Shown here one piece after another: positions 1-12,539 of a stretch of DNA of 64,000 nucleotides (positions are counted from its first letter, which is position 1; the number at the start of each line of letters is the position of its first letter). Position numbers and translations under genes: made by a program. Location of the stretch: NCBI GenBank assembly GCA_000310025.1, contig FN648536.1, positions 104,703 through 168,702 on the forward strand, read 5' to 3'. The DNA comes from Ectocarpus siliculosus (lineage: Eukaryota; Sar; Phaeophyceae; Ectocarpales; Ectocarpaceae). The notes beneath the pieces were generated by a model that searched no databases, was not told the origin of the DNA, and saw nothing but the letters and a program-made list of their open reading frames with translations.

Positions 1-1127
1 GACAAGCACCGCAGGGACTTGAAAGGCTACATTGCAACAAATCAATCTTCGATGCGCGATCCGGCATATATTGCGCTCGGAATGAAGCAAACAATCAAAT
101 GATTTGGTCAGCAAACCGCAAATAGTGGAAGACCATGTGAACTGCAGGAGAGTTCCTGAAAAACGTTCCACGATCACAGTCGTTCGCCAATGATGAACGA
201 GTCCCTTAGAACAATCTGGTTAAACGAATAACACGTATCATCCCCCCACGAACACCGAGCCCAAGAATAACAATCCCGAAACACGAGTAGTCCAGAGGAG
301 ATTGATATGTTTGATGTCGTTCTTCTATTGCAGCCTCTTAATGGAGACGTTACAGGTGAAACCGCGTGTTGGTTAGTCAGGCCGCTTCTTGCAAGTGCCC
401 ATGTAGTGCGGAGCGGTGTCTAACCTTTTCAGTTTCCTCCGAGACCCCGCTACGTAGGTGTACTGGCAACTACGAGTACCCTTGGTTAGTTTAATACAGA
501 GAGGGGGGGTGGTATTCATCATCATCATGAATACGGCCCGCACCTCATAAATAAATGCGGCCCGCACGTAAACGCGGCCCACATATGTATGCCTAGAAAG
601 ATGCAAAATGCGGGCCGCAGGAAGGAAGTGATCCGAACACGTTGTTGTGTAGTGAGACGAGCATGCACATATTCGAGATTTGTGGGCAAACGTCTCCGTG
701 TTATGCTGGATTGTACCGTGACCTGGCGAGGGCGTTAGTATGGGACACACTCTAATAGAATGCCAAACCTAACCCTCAAAACTGGCATTGCTTGAGCGCC
801 TACCGTTTTGGCTCCTTTGACTTCAATTGAGAATGGTGTGAATTTTTGTCTTGATTTCAATGTAGGCCTGTGGAGGTAGACGCGTGAAATGTATGTTTTG
901 AGCAGCCTCTACTGCCGCCCTGTGCGAGAATCAACAATTTCTGTTTTTCGCGGTGCCTTCCTACTGGTGTGGTTTGTCTGTTGTGCAATTTCTGGTGCTC
1001 TTGCGTTTGTTTTCAAAATTAGTCAACATCAAAATTCGTCTTCTGCACCCCCTTAAAAATCGAAGAATGTTGCTAATCGGAAAATCGTTAACAATTTTCC
1101 AATTTTCCACACAACGAGCCTCCCTCC
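1..1127. other. Intergenic, no gene recognised
   Basis: I see no exon with recognisable homology here. A short run near 480-620 repeats GC-rich words such as gcggcccgca and cgggccgca, and the open frames are short and not protein-like. Confidence 0.4.
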
Positions 1128-2327
1128 GCTGATAGGCTGATTATCTTTCCCAAAAAACTCACTTTTCAGGATGCCCAAAAATCGGGCTGGAAAAAAGTCC
1201 CGCCGTTCTTACAGTGAGCCGGATTCCTGAGGCGGATTCTTGGGGGGTGGGTGTAGATCAATCCAGACGACATTATCATCGAGTGCGACCTGAGTTCTTG
1301 GCGTATCGCTCCCATCAAGGGCTCCCAGCAATCCTACGCTGAAGGGCTTGCTATTCTGCACGCTGGCTGTTGATGGTCACTCGGCACGCGTGCGTAAAAA
1401 AAACAAAATCGCACCGCACCGAGCATGGAGACGCCGAAACAGGCCAAACCGCCACGAGACAGCAAAAAGAGTCGCTTTTTGTCAGAGAGGGGAGGACGCC
1501 GCAACTGATTTCTCGCTCCCTAGGCCACCGATCGAAGCCAGACCAGTCAGGGCGTGCTCTCTGTTCCTTGCTCTCTGCCGGAGTAGACTTGCTCGGCAGC
1601 GCGTACTCTGGGTCGACGGAGAGAAGCATGCGCGTGGTGCCCGTTGCTTTTTCGAACTGTGATTTTTTTCTGGTCTGCTTCACTTGAGAAAAGAGTAATG
1701 TGTTGAAGGCCTGGAAACAATTTTCAACAGACAGCTTGTGTACACGCAGACGACAATTTCAAATGATTGTATCAACGAGCTGCTGAGCAAATCTACTCCG
1801 GCAGAGAGCAAGGAACAGAGAGCACGTCCTGACTGGTCTGGCTTCGATCGGTGGCCAGAAATCAATTGCGGTGTCCTCCCGTCTCTGACAAAAAGCGGCT
1901 CTTTTTGCTGTCTCGTGGCGGTTTGGCCTGTTTCGGCGTCTCCATGCTTGGTGTGATGCGATATGATTTTTTTACGCACGCTTGCCGAGCGGCCATCAAC
2001 AGCCAGCGTGCAGAACAGCAAGCCCTTCAGCGTAGGGTTGCTGGGAGCCCTTGATGGGAGAGATACGTCAAGAACTCAGGTCGCACTCGCCGATTATGTC
2101 GTCTGGGTTCACGCAGCGGTGAATTTTGTGGGATGAGAAATCTGGGTGGGCACCATCCTGATTTTTTCCAAACTTTTCGGGTGGAGGCCACCCAAATAGC
2201 TTAACCCGGATTTTGTCGACCCAAAAAACTTGAAGAATCTGGCTGTATAAGAAGCCGGATTTCTGCCCATTCTGAAAAGTGAAGCTTTTTGGGAAAGGAA
2301 TGCAGGTGTGTAAGAATCAGCATTGAA
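1128..2327. mobile_element. Foldback element with very long terminal inverted repeats
   Basis: The left half (about 1128-1690) is matched in inverted orientation by the right half (about 1750-2327). Examples are cccaaaaaactcacttttca near 1149 against its reverse complement near 2272-2292, and gggctcccagcaatcctacg near 1319 against the complement near 2035-2053. The arms are imperfect, with small indels. Each arm reads to a similar antisense peptide starting MLFCTLAVDG, so those open frames are by-products of the repeat. No transposase frame is visible, so this is a non-autonomous foldback or MULE-like element (inference). Exact ends and any target-site duplication are not resolved. Confidence 0.7.
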
Positions 2328-3024
2328 ACTGGTTTTTTTTCCTTATCGTGGGTTCTGGCGAGACTGTCAGGAACGATCCTCAGAACGATGGCTTACATCA
2401 AAATATATTTCCTAAATTGGGAAAAATTTTGAGTCCGGAAGAGTCGATATGTACTATAAGATTTGGTCCCTTTTCATTCTTCGGCATTTCTTGCTCTCGC
2501 GGTAGCGAGTCTTTTCTCGCGTTTCCTTCTCAGGGGCATGCAGGAGGCTCGTCGGTACATTATCGCCCGTGCCCGGAGCTCGGTAGGCCTCCGTGGCGCG
2601 TGTCGTTGACGGCCAAAGTTGCGAAAACTGGCTCAAAACCCCGGGGACGCGTTCCGCGCTTCAAAGCCTGGCGAACCAATTCTGAAACCTGTCAAACCCA
2701 TCAAATAGGACGGTTTGACATATTTGCCTCTTTCTTCTCCACTTTCATTCGTTCATTCATTCATTCGATGATTCATGGCTGTGGCTCTTCGTGTCATCGC
2801 ATTGTCCGACAGCAGTACCTACGTTTACTACACTTCGCAACGGGCCAAGTGCAGACAAGTCTGAGAGCATGCATCCAGCCGCAGTGTTGAACATGTCCAA
2901 TTCGTGGTGTTGTTTCGGCTTCAAATTCGGTTCTCATCGGAAACCTGCCATCAATCAAAGACATCATAGAAGTCTGAGTTTTCGCTGTCAAAATATTGTC
3001 CGCTCGAGCTGGCTCCAATGTAGA

Positions 3025-3310
3025 ATAACAACGTGCGAGATGTTTTGTGCGGAAATACAAGCGTTGTACGACACACAGTCCCTCTCCGGGCAATGCGCAT
3101 GTGGTCTTGCGTCACCTGAGTGAGGGAGGGTAGACACCCACGTCCCGAAGGGAGACCTTGTATGTATATATAACAACGTGCGAGATGTTTTGTGCGGAAA
3201 TACAAGCGTTGTACGACACACAGTCCCTCTCCGGGCAATGCGCATGTGGTCTTGCGTCACCTGAGGGAGGGTAGACACCCACGTCCCGAAGGGAGACCTT
3301 GTATGTATAT
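3025..3310. repeat. Two-copy tandem repeat, unit about 141-145 bp
   Basis: Copy 1 (3025-3169) and copy 2 (3170-3310) both start ataacaacgtgcgagatg and end cttgtatgtatata. They are nearly identical; the only clear difference is an extra tgag in copy 1 near 3117-3124. The high identity points to a recent local duplication. Confidence 0.9.
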
Positions 3311-4768
3311 AATAGTATTCTAGAGGAAACTCTGTAAAAGAAAAGAAATGGGGACATGCGAACTACAGCTCACATCCCTGCGGAAATATCGTGTTGGGCC
3401 TCGCTCAACATGCAGCAGCAGTGTACATACATACATAGGTGTTGCGAGCGGAACAGCACTGCTGTTTGTAGTATGCATATATATATGGCGGTTGGTTGTC
3501 CTAATTAAATGCTGTAAAGTCAATATACAGCTACTACATACAATAGATCGATCGTAAGATCTGCAATCAACAAGTGCACTCGTGCCTGCAATAAAGCACG
3601 AGTAACGCGGGAATGAAATCAGGAGCCTATGCTGCTTTGGGTGCGTCGCTGAGTTGGGTGTCTACTGTGCTTCCCAACAGCAGTTAGAGATCGCAGCACA
3701 GCAAAGCTTGATCGGTGCCATGCTCATCCCATTATCTTGGACATACAATAAGCCATACAATACGAAGCAATGCAGCGGATTACGTCGGGCTCATTACGTC
3801 GAACAACCTTTACCTCTCTCTGTGAAACACTGGAACGACGTGCGCGGGGGCCAGTTTTCCTAGTCCTCGATCACAGGATCTGCTGCCGTGCCCTTTGATC
3901 CAGATGGGAATGCTCACTGCTCACTGCTCACTGCCACACGGGATGTGAAGCCAGCAGCCATGTGCAGGCAGCATGCAGGCGGCGGAACATGTGCGTACAC
4001 TGCGAATCCCCCCTCCCCCCATTTTTTTTTTATTTTTCTTAATATGACACAACGAGAAAAGAGTCTGAGACAGATTTTGTTTTTCCCCCCAAACAGAGCA
4101 AAAAAAAACGGCATTTCGCGCGCCCCCCCGTTGGCAGACTCTTGGATTTTGTTCTTTTCGTCTTTTGCCCTCTCGCGCCCGCGGCCGCACTATCGGATTT
4201 GTGGGTGGCTGAGATACATGGCGATGAAAGTGAGTTTCTTCACGAAGCCGAATGACGAAATATATCAGTATCGTCGAGGAATCCTAATCTGATAGTAGTT
4301 GCATTCTTCTACCTTTGCTTTGTCTGGTAGACTGTAGACTAAATCTCTGTCTGGTAGACTAGAAGACTAAATCTAGACTACTATGTGTTGAGGACGATGA
4401 CGACTAAATAGACCAGCGCTGACTACTTTGTAGTGGTCTAGTGGTCATCGTGCTTCTCAACGCTACAATGCATACAGAGTAGACAGATAACGATGTACTG
4501 TGTACTTCTAGCAAGTCGCAAGTCGGCGTCGCGGCACGAGTAACCTATGCCGCGCGTGCCCGAATTGCCAATTTAGCTGCGCTTGCCTCTGCCGTGTGAC
4601 GAAAACAGCCTGCTTCGGTTCTCGAAGTATTTAGACCAAGGGAACCAAGGAGAAGCTGTCTTATTCTACGTACCTGTACTGTGTACATGTACGTGTGCAA
4701 CGCTTCTTCTTGCCCACTCGAGGATCGATCTTTTTTCTGCACGCGCCACTAGGCCTGCCGCTGTCACC

Positions 4769-5074
4769 ATGCCGTCCACAACGGATAACGTCAAGCCCAA
4801 CCAAGCTCCCCTACTCGGCTTGCCTGCCAACGCTCCTCCCACTGTGCCGCACCGAAACCCGTTGGCACGCGCTCGACATGGAACAACAGCAGCAACACGT
4901 ATATTCGACTGCGCCCCAACGATTGCCAGGCAGGGCCGCACATGCTGGCCCGCAACGAACGCTCGAGAGCTTTTAGCCGAGGAAAAGCGGCAGAAGGCGG
5001 ACGCGGCTACGGCCACGGCCGAGAAACTACATATATATGTAGTGCTTGTACGTGCGGGGGCGCCGAAATACTGA
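4769..5074 (+). CDS. Possible small protein (weak)
   Basis: An ATG in a reasonable context (caccATG) opens a 101-codon frame that begins MPSTTDNVKPNQ and ends with a charged, Ala-rich stretch (residues ~70-90, ARELLAEEKRQKADAATATA) that could be helical. No family is recognised. An overlapping minus-strand frame is longer but less protein-like. It may be an exon of a larger gene or chance. Confidence 0.2.
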   Translation: MPSTTDNVKPNQAPLLGLPANAPPTVPHRNPLARARHGTTAATRIFDCAPTIARQGRTCWPATNARELLAEEKRQKADAATATAEKLHIYVVLVRAGAPKY

Positions 5075-5449
5075 GAGAGATTCACTGAACGCGAACGACC
5101 GACATAAAAGAGAAAGCTAGACAGTACTCTCTGGCCAGTGCTGAGCAGCAAGAGGCCGGGTAGACAGGGTTGCCGCCATAGTGCAATATTGTGTGACGGT
5201 TCCACGCGTACGCCGTCTGCGCCGTTTGTTGGCGAGGTCTGTAGCAAGCCGTCGAATCGTGAAAAATGACGACACACGACAGTATGAGCACCGCCTTCTT
5301 CTCGAACCCCGAGAAAAACAGCCAAACCCCGAGAAGAAAAGTCAAAATCGCCAGACGGTGAGTTTGAATGAGCGCTATCAAGATGCAACCATCGCCATCG
5401 CCCGACGGAAAGGGAGGCGGAGCAACAAGAGCACTTCGGCAAGACTCAA

Positions 5450-5529
5450 ACGCGCGTTACATTTGCGTGAGTAGCTCAGTTCGTCACTATGCGCGCGTTA
5501 CATTTGCGTGAGTAGCTCAGTTCGTCACT
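5450..5529. repeat. Two-copy 40-bp tandem repeat
   Basis: The unit gcgcgttacatttgcgtgag followed by tagctcagttcgtcac occurs twice in a row with almost no change. Confidence 0.85.
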
Positions 5530-5780
5530 TTTGAACGTGGCAAGCAAGAGACACGCTGTTGATACTTGTTTCAGTAGCAATACAAGCAACGCGAGCACTC
5601 GCATTTGTTGGGTGTTCCGAAGCTATATTCCCGGTCGTCCAAGGTCGTCGTCATATTTTCATTGCAGCCAAGGCCTGTCTATCCTTGGAGCTGCTCAATG
5701 TGTACGTATCCGATTCCTGTGTAGCTGCCGTGACAGGGTGTACGTGGCGAGAAGTACAGAACATCCACAACTCCAGCGAA

Positions 5781-8700
5781 CTACGACAAAGCCTGTCTTT
5801 CCGATTCTCGCAACGTTTCGAGTGCTTCTCGCCGCTCTTCAAGAAGTTCCTTCGCAGATTCATCCAGCATTGCCATGTCGGGGCGAAACCCGTTCAAGAT
5901 CCGATGTCGACCTGGCGATTGAGGTTGCCGTTGGGCAGTAAAAGCCACACAACATGGATGGGAGAGGGAAAAAATCTCAAGGTACGTCAGAACGCGTTGA
6001 TACACACGGACAGATTCCCAGTCATCTCCACGTTAAAGGTGCACAAGGTTTCAATTAGCATCCTGTGCGAGAAAGTATCTATAAGGTTTCAGGAGATGAC
6101 ACGCCATTATCCCTGGGGTCAATGGAGGTATGTTGTACACCAAACGATACGTCTTGGCGAGACGAGTGGTAGCGCGAAAGGCAAGGAAGAAAATACAAGG
6201 TGGCGGCAAGTCAGGCCACCATGTGAACGTCTTATCAATGCAAAACTCGAGATGAAAAATTGGTCAACGTTACTTGGCACCATGCAAGGTTGGTCAACTG
6301 CACTCCGTGCGCGATAGGATAGTGATGTAATGCAGTCACAACATGTAACTTCTTCAAACCAAAAGTGATGCTGTTGAACTGCAGCCGTGCGTGTGCACCA
6401 AACATACTCTTGCCCCTTCCGTAAATCGTGAATACTTGCCTACACTTGACTAGAGCGTCACATGAACGAATGAACAACTTTCGAATAAAAGGTGCCCGCA
6501 GTTTTCTGATTGCCCAATATTTTTTAAAGGAATAATCCTTCGACCGAAATTTCCGACCGATGAAGTCATCCACGGTCATGACGTCACATCTCTTTTTGCA
6601 GCCATCACTGCCATATATGCATACCTTCTCCGCACTCGACAGGAAACGAGAAGACAACGTCGTCCGGGACACCATATGGGTTTCCATCTGAAAACACGCC
6701 CATCGATACACCGGCATGCGTCCCACTTGTCGAAGAATGCAACCAGTCCTTGAGGTGGTTTGCGATGGCGTTTGCGGCGGAGAGGGCGCTTGATTTCCCT
6801 CTGGCCTCGATCACTTTCGTACCCCTGGATTTGCGGTCGTGTGTCACGAAAGAAGGGCGTGTGCGTTGATCAAACCGAAGAGGATGAGCACAGTGAACGG
6901 CCGCCAATACTACTCAAATGTAATGACAACCGTCGCCTCTAGGAGCAGAGAAGGACGTTAGTCCAAGAAGCGGCGCAACAGCCGCTTATGAAAACATCTT
7001 ACGCATAGACACTCCAGGATTGTGACCAACTCGAGCGATTGCTTCAAACATTATTGGTGCCACCCCCCATCCCCCATTGACAGAATCACCCACGCAGTTG
7101 CAAGTGATGGCGCTGACAACGCATCACCAATCTCGCCGTTTTTGGTGGGTATCCCTGGGGGCCCCTCAAAACGCGTGAGACACACTTTTGCTATGCTGTG
7201 CAGGGTACAGAGGCGCTGAACTTGCCAATGGCTGAGGGTCACATAGACGGATGATGCGACGAAGAACAAGAAAACGACGCTGGAAATTCGTGGGAAGGAG
7301 CACGACCTGTCAAGAAACGAAACATACGTATCCAGGCCTTTCCGTGGGGAAAGTTGTTGCTCCGTGTGGGTGAGCACCGCAGAGCGGGGGAAATATGCTG
7401 CGAGTTATGGACGATGGCGATACGAAGAGAAATCTTCCGTTGGCAGCGCCTGAGAGCACAATGATCTTATCTTATCTACTTCGAAGTAAGACTATTCTTG
7501 GTCAAGAGAAACATTTACAGGTCCACATGCGGCATGAAGGTGTACTGCTAAAATATTTTCATACTTCGGCTACAACCGTATTCTCGTACACAGTCCTTCG
7601 GGTTAAACGAAAGCAAGGTAGGGTGATGGAAAAGACTCTTGAACCCCTGTTCACTACGAGGGCGCCCACGGGGTTTTGGCACACACCCTTTTATTCTCAT
7701 CTATTTACACTGCTTTTTATGGGAGCGTGAAGTTGCGAGAAAAGGAAAAGTTTGTTTGCAAGTTTTGGTCGGGAACTTTTGTCAAAAACACTTTTATTGC
7801 ACGCTCACTATGGGGCGAAGGAAGTTTCTTCACGTGACTGGTGGAACGCGGAGGCGTGATCGTTTTTTGTTTATTGAGCAACGGCGAGAAGCAGGCATAC
7901 CCCTTCGTACCACCCCGAGAAACCGGCCAGAGCTTGGAACGACGATTTGGAAAACGAGCTGGTGGCACAAAACCTGGCGTTGTGCCTTCCATTTGAAGCC
8001 AGGAAGACCTCATTCATGCTCACACCAAAAACAAATAATGTTTGACGCAGACTCTATGGATACATATACGTATTCCACATAGCTGCGGCCATCGTAGGCC
8101 ATAAACTCCAACTCGTCGTTGAAGTATTCTGACTTGGTCGTTCATCTATCGCGTGGATCGTGCGCGTGTGTGTGGCGGGAGAGGATCTACGTGTGTGGTA
8201 GGGGCAGGTACTTGACGTGGATTGGTGGAGAAAAAAATTCAAACTTTAAGCGCAACTTTTTGCTCCCATAAAGATCGTACATAACAACAGTTGCGAGAAA
8301 TGTTCGCAAACCACAACTTTTCTCGCAACTTTATGCTCCCATAAAAAACGGCGTGTGAGGAGCGATGGGGCGCCTGAAGCGCCGGTTGAACGACCCCGGC
8401 ACATTGGACGCGAACGCGCCGACGTCAAACGATTGGGCTGAAGACCTGAGTTTTCAAATATTAGCAAGAACAGGTGAGTTTGCAATGACCGCGTGACGAT
8501 TTTCGTCGTCACCGTAGCTTCCAACCCACCTTTCGCGCACTGCCGGGACAAGCGTTTCAGATATCCAATCGTGCCAGGCCGAATCCAAGTCCGGTGCCGT
8601 ACCATCTTCACGAGCAGGAGACAACAGTCCCGTCCCATTTGGAAGTCCACCGTCTCGTTGCAGAGCAGTCTGCAACGGTACCCACCGGCCGTCAATTTTT

Positions 8701-11190
8701 GCCTCCGCTCCAGACACGTCGGGCCACATGGTGGGGCTGTGATTGCCCCATACATACACCCCGCGAACGCCTGGCCCCTCGAGCTGGAGGATATTTCTGT
8801 CTTGCCTCGTGCGAACGGCGTGCTGCCTCTCCGGCTCTTGCTGTGGGAGCGAGACATCCCCGGACAGCGGCTATAGGTCAGGCAAACGGGTCAAGTTCGC
8901 ACGTTGTGGAGTCAGAGCGCTGTTCGTAGCGGGGAGTTCCATCATCAATAGGCAATATTGACAAGCTCTCCTCACAACCCGTTATCTGCAGTATGCACAA
9001 TAGCCCATACCCAAGACATCGTATAACATTAGAGGAAGCATCAGTCACCGGAGCGTACGAACGTATCAATGAAGAAACCAAGTCCGGGGGGTCCCTCGAG
9101 GTGTATACACAACAAGCATCGACACGGAGCGATATTAGTCGATTCAATCAAACATAGTCAGGAGCAGCACTAGCTGAAAATTGTGTGAAGGGTGTGGAAA
9201 CCACGGTGTTCAACGGCAGAATACACAACCTTCATACAAACATCAAGGCAAGACGTACCGTACGTGCTCCCCCTGAAGTCTGTTCCAGAGTTTCTTCTGA
9301 ACAGAGGTTTTCCGCCAACATCGCCGACAAGCGATCCTGGTCCAAGCGGGCGAGGCTGCTGAAGTGACTGCGCGGAATGGATGGCGCGCTGGTGGCGGCC
9401 TGCCACGTCGAAAATGGTAGTAGTGAGAAGGTTGGAGTCTTTCCAGGGTTGCTTGGGGTCAGAATCAGTTGGGATCTGACCTTGTTGATACTAGTCTCCC
9501 CGACGATAGTTCCAATCACCAGCTGTGCTAGGGCAGAGCTCATCAAGCAAGCACCGACTACACGAGCAGCCATTGCACTTGCTAAACGCACAACCACCGC
9601 ACATGCTAAGTGAACAGTGCATGCGCAAAAAAGGAAAATGCCAAATAGTCCTTGATGGGATAAGCACTCGAAGGTCTCCAGCTACCGCACGAAGCGGCGT
9701 CAAGCGGGTACAAGCACGGCACACAAGGTCCGCATGATAAACAAGGCGTGCGCAAACAACGGGATTGAATTAATTCACAACACGCTTCGTCGTTCATGAG
9801 AACTGGCGAAATCTTCCTCTCAGTCACCATGAGACAGTTTGTGCATGCCGGGTTGGCCACTACAAGCACCCTGACCCCGTCCTTCGCACACTTCGCGAGG
9901 GCTCTGCCGTGCTCGGCCATGATCGGCACATTCTTGGCTATCAGATCCCGACGCTCCATACCCTAGGAAACGAAAGAGGAACGGAACGCGGTGTGTAGGC
10001 GGAGGTTTCGTTTGGCTTCAGGTGGATCCAAAGGCATATCGATGCGTTCGAATGAACTTAGGAAACAGGAGAGCCGTGTAGATGCTTCATAGCTGAGGTC
10101 CATGAGCCGCATCTGATCACCACGCGTGGATGAACACTGCTACATCTACCATTCTGTGTTCTACTGGCGAACTCGACAAAAAGTACACCTAGTTGCCAAC
10201 CGACCGATCTTTCGAGGGAGAATTTCCTAGAGGGTCTCACCGGCAGCCGCGGAAACCCTCCGAGGAGGACAGCCACGTCGGCCCCCTTGAACGCCACCTC
10301 CGGATCGCTTGTAGCAACAACTTCTGTCACCTAGATGGCCAAAATGTTGATGAAAGGGGACGTTCTTCAGCGCTAATAGTTCTTGCATTGTACAATGCTT
10401 CTGCCCATCGTGAAATATATTAGACTCATATCACGTTGACGGATAAGATTTTAAGAGCCAAACGCATCCAGAAATCATAATGCATAACCTAAAGATCGCA
10501 CGTGCGTGAACGTGGGCGGAAACAAGCCCTATGGAAACAAACACAGGTAGGCAAGAGTGTGGGATGGGTGGCGACCCTTCGCAGGAGAGGTAGTGACGGA
10601 TTGAAGCAAAACAATGCACGAGCGCAAAACCTTTGCCCGTGGCGAACATTTGAACCCCCAAACATCTTGTGAATAGGGTTGCGGCACTCCGGTGCAAATG
10701 AAAGCATCAACGCTGCCATTGCATGGCAAGCCCGCCCAAAGTGAAGCACTATCGGTGCTCGGTCTCCGACGGAATCCGTGTGGAAACCAAGCACTTGGAG
10801 GGAAGCGACATGGACTTCCCTCCAGATTTCCTTCTTCCGTTCATGTGTTCAGCCATGTGACGCGCAATAAGACAGACCCAAAGGGAAACATTGGCAAGTG
10901 CATAATTGAGCTGTGGCCTGACTCGTGAGTCTAGACCCAACGCTGACCACGCTATGGGGAATTCCCCCGCAATCAGCAACCCACCAGGTCGGAATTGCAG
11001 TCTTGAATTTCCATGGCGAAACCTTGCAGAGCCCCGACGCACGCCTCGATGTCTAGAAGTCGTAGCCTGACTTTGCGACCTTCCCCGAACACGCGGCCGT
11101 GCATGAGGAGTGGCACGAGGGCGTAAGCTATTTGACCCGCACCCCCGGTAATGGCGACACACACATCACCTTGTTCAGATAGTGGAGATG
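5781..11190 (-). CDS. Malate dehydrogenase, cytosolic/plastid type (5' end unresolved)
   Basis: This enzyme interconverts malate and oxaloacetate with NAD(P)H. Minus-strand exons in gene order: ~11190-10985, 10330-10241, 9962-9828, 9399-9264, 8800-8530, 6824-6625, 5911-5781 (stop TAG). Reading phases agree across every junction, though the 9264/8800 junction is less certain. Diagnostic motifs in order are the dinucleotide-binding [35 protein letters not shown] residues; the mobile active-site loop around PGMERRDL with its substrate-binding arginines; [27 protein letters not shown]; the catalytic histidine in WGNHS; then [18 protein letters not shown] and [13 protein letters not shown]. The first coding exon is not identified, so any transit peptide is unknown. 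The intron at 6825-8529 contains a TIR element. The C-terminal end is divergent from the usual family pattern but ends in a normal-looking acidic helix. Divergent from the lipase gene. Confidence 0.88.
7714..8348. mobile_element. TIR element inside a malate dehydrogenase intron
   Basis: The left end ttttatgggagcgtgaagtt then gcgagaaaag (7716 on) is the inverted match of the right end cttttctcgcaactttatgc then tcccataaaa (8319-8348), with further similarity inward (caagttttgg, gcaaacc). A third, partial end (gcgcaactttttgctcccat, near 8250-8270) lies inside in the same orientation as the right end, suggesting nested or truncated copies. No transposase is present. Confidence 0.65.
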
Positions 11191-12539
11191 ACCGCCTTGG
11201 GTTCGAAGAGGTGCCGTGAACCGCCGCTGTCGGTTGGTAGCTTAGCGGATAGGGAGGGAGGTAGAGCAAGCGGAGGTGGGGTGCTGCGGGTCATTCTGTT
11301 GTTTTCGTTTTCGATCTTGGAAAGCCTAGAGGTTGGGAGCGCCCATGCCTTCTGCGTGGGCGGCGGCAACTTGCCAGCGTACCACATCAGCTGACAACGG
11401 TAGGATTGAGTAGGAACTGGACCCACTGCATCACCAAGAGAGTACTAGCCAGAAATGTCTTGTGTGGAAAGATACAGCAGTGTTAAGGAGTGTGGCTGCT
11501 AGCATTAAATAGGGTACATCTTATTGTTGATAGGATGTGGGTCGGTCAGGAGGTATTCCTTCTTGTACCCCTACCCCCTAAGAATTGTCTACTCTGTGTA
11601 CCCCGTGAAATGAAGTTGGATCCCCACTTCATCTCAGACCCTTGCTGATCGTCTCTCAGCAATAATAAGCAACTTTGCCATCTCAACGTGGTCGTGGACA
11701 AGAGTGCCAACGACAGAACCTTCATCTATCTCTAGGAGCAAGCTACCGCCCACGGCTTCGCCTCCTTAATTAAAGCAGTACCTCTGTACACACACCTATT
11801 TCGTTTACAACACATGTTTCGGCCCGGTGGGCCCGTTCAACAAAAAAATATCTGTCAAACAGTCAGAGAGCGTCCGGAGACAATAAAGAGGAGTACAAAA
11901 GCGACAACGATGCATGGCCAAAACCCAACAGCAGCTGGGCACACCATGTGCCGGTACCGAAATAGTTGAAATAGTCTACAGCAGGTGATGTGCTGTATGT
12001 TGTAGGTATTGACATGTTGCCTCTTAGATTGCAAGCTGTATGTAGAGAGGCATTAAATATAAGCAGCTGACCTGTGACTGGAGACACCGACAGGAGTATC
12101 TTGGGTCACAAACGCAAGCGCCGTCCCCCAAAAGAGCGCGAACAGCCGCATCACTACGGTCGTCGGGTCTATTGTCCATCGCACCGACGGCGGATGCGGC
12201 GCAAAACCGGGGATCTGCGTACAGGATTTTTCATCTTCCTAGGATAGGTTTTTGTATCTGCGGAGCACCCCTCTTCTCCGGAGATTGCCGTATTGGATCG
12301 CTGAAGCCCGCCGCCCTCGAGCTACGAACCACAGCGCAGCTCAGCGAGTATCACCTTCACGCAGAGCGCGAGAGGTGTTCGTATCCTCGCCATTCCGTGC
12401 CTCGGTTGACAGCATATTTCATCATTCTTGAGGAGTGAATAACCTTCGGTAAATCAAGAGAGAGCGGAGAGATTGTGGTTAGAGCTGCAGATTTTTGAAC
12501 CGGCACACCGACGGCGTTGGAGGGCAACTAACTGCAGCC
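11191..12539. other. Divergent intergenic region between MDH and lipase
   Basis: This interval separates two genes transcribed away from each other, so it should hold both promoters and probably the missing first MDH exon. I see no clear exon, TATA box or conserved motif that I can name. Confidence 0.35.

Larger units (their letters stand above)
2328..5780. other. Intergenic region with repeats, no convincing gene
   Basis: This stretch holds the 145-bp tandem duplication at 3025-3310, the 40-bp tandem at 5450-5529 and one weak open frame near 4769. The long minus-strand open frame across 4666-5442 has no recognisable domain, and I treat it as chance. The 3' untranslated region of the malate dehydrogenase gene should lie just below 5781. 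Confidence 0.4.

Noticed and set aside
1348..2054. Several open frames of 60-110 codons starting MLFCTLAVDG or similar
   Set aside because: They are mirror translations of the two arms of the foldback element and show no domain; the arms explain them fully.
4666..5442. A 258-codon minus-strand open frame
   Set aside because: It is Cys/Ser/Arg-rich without a recognisable domain, and overlaps a plus-strand frame with a better start context.
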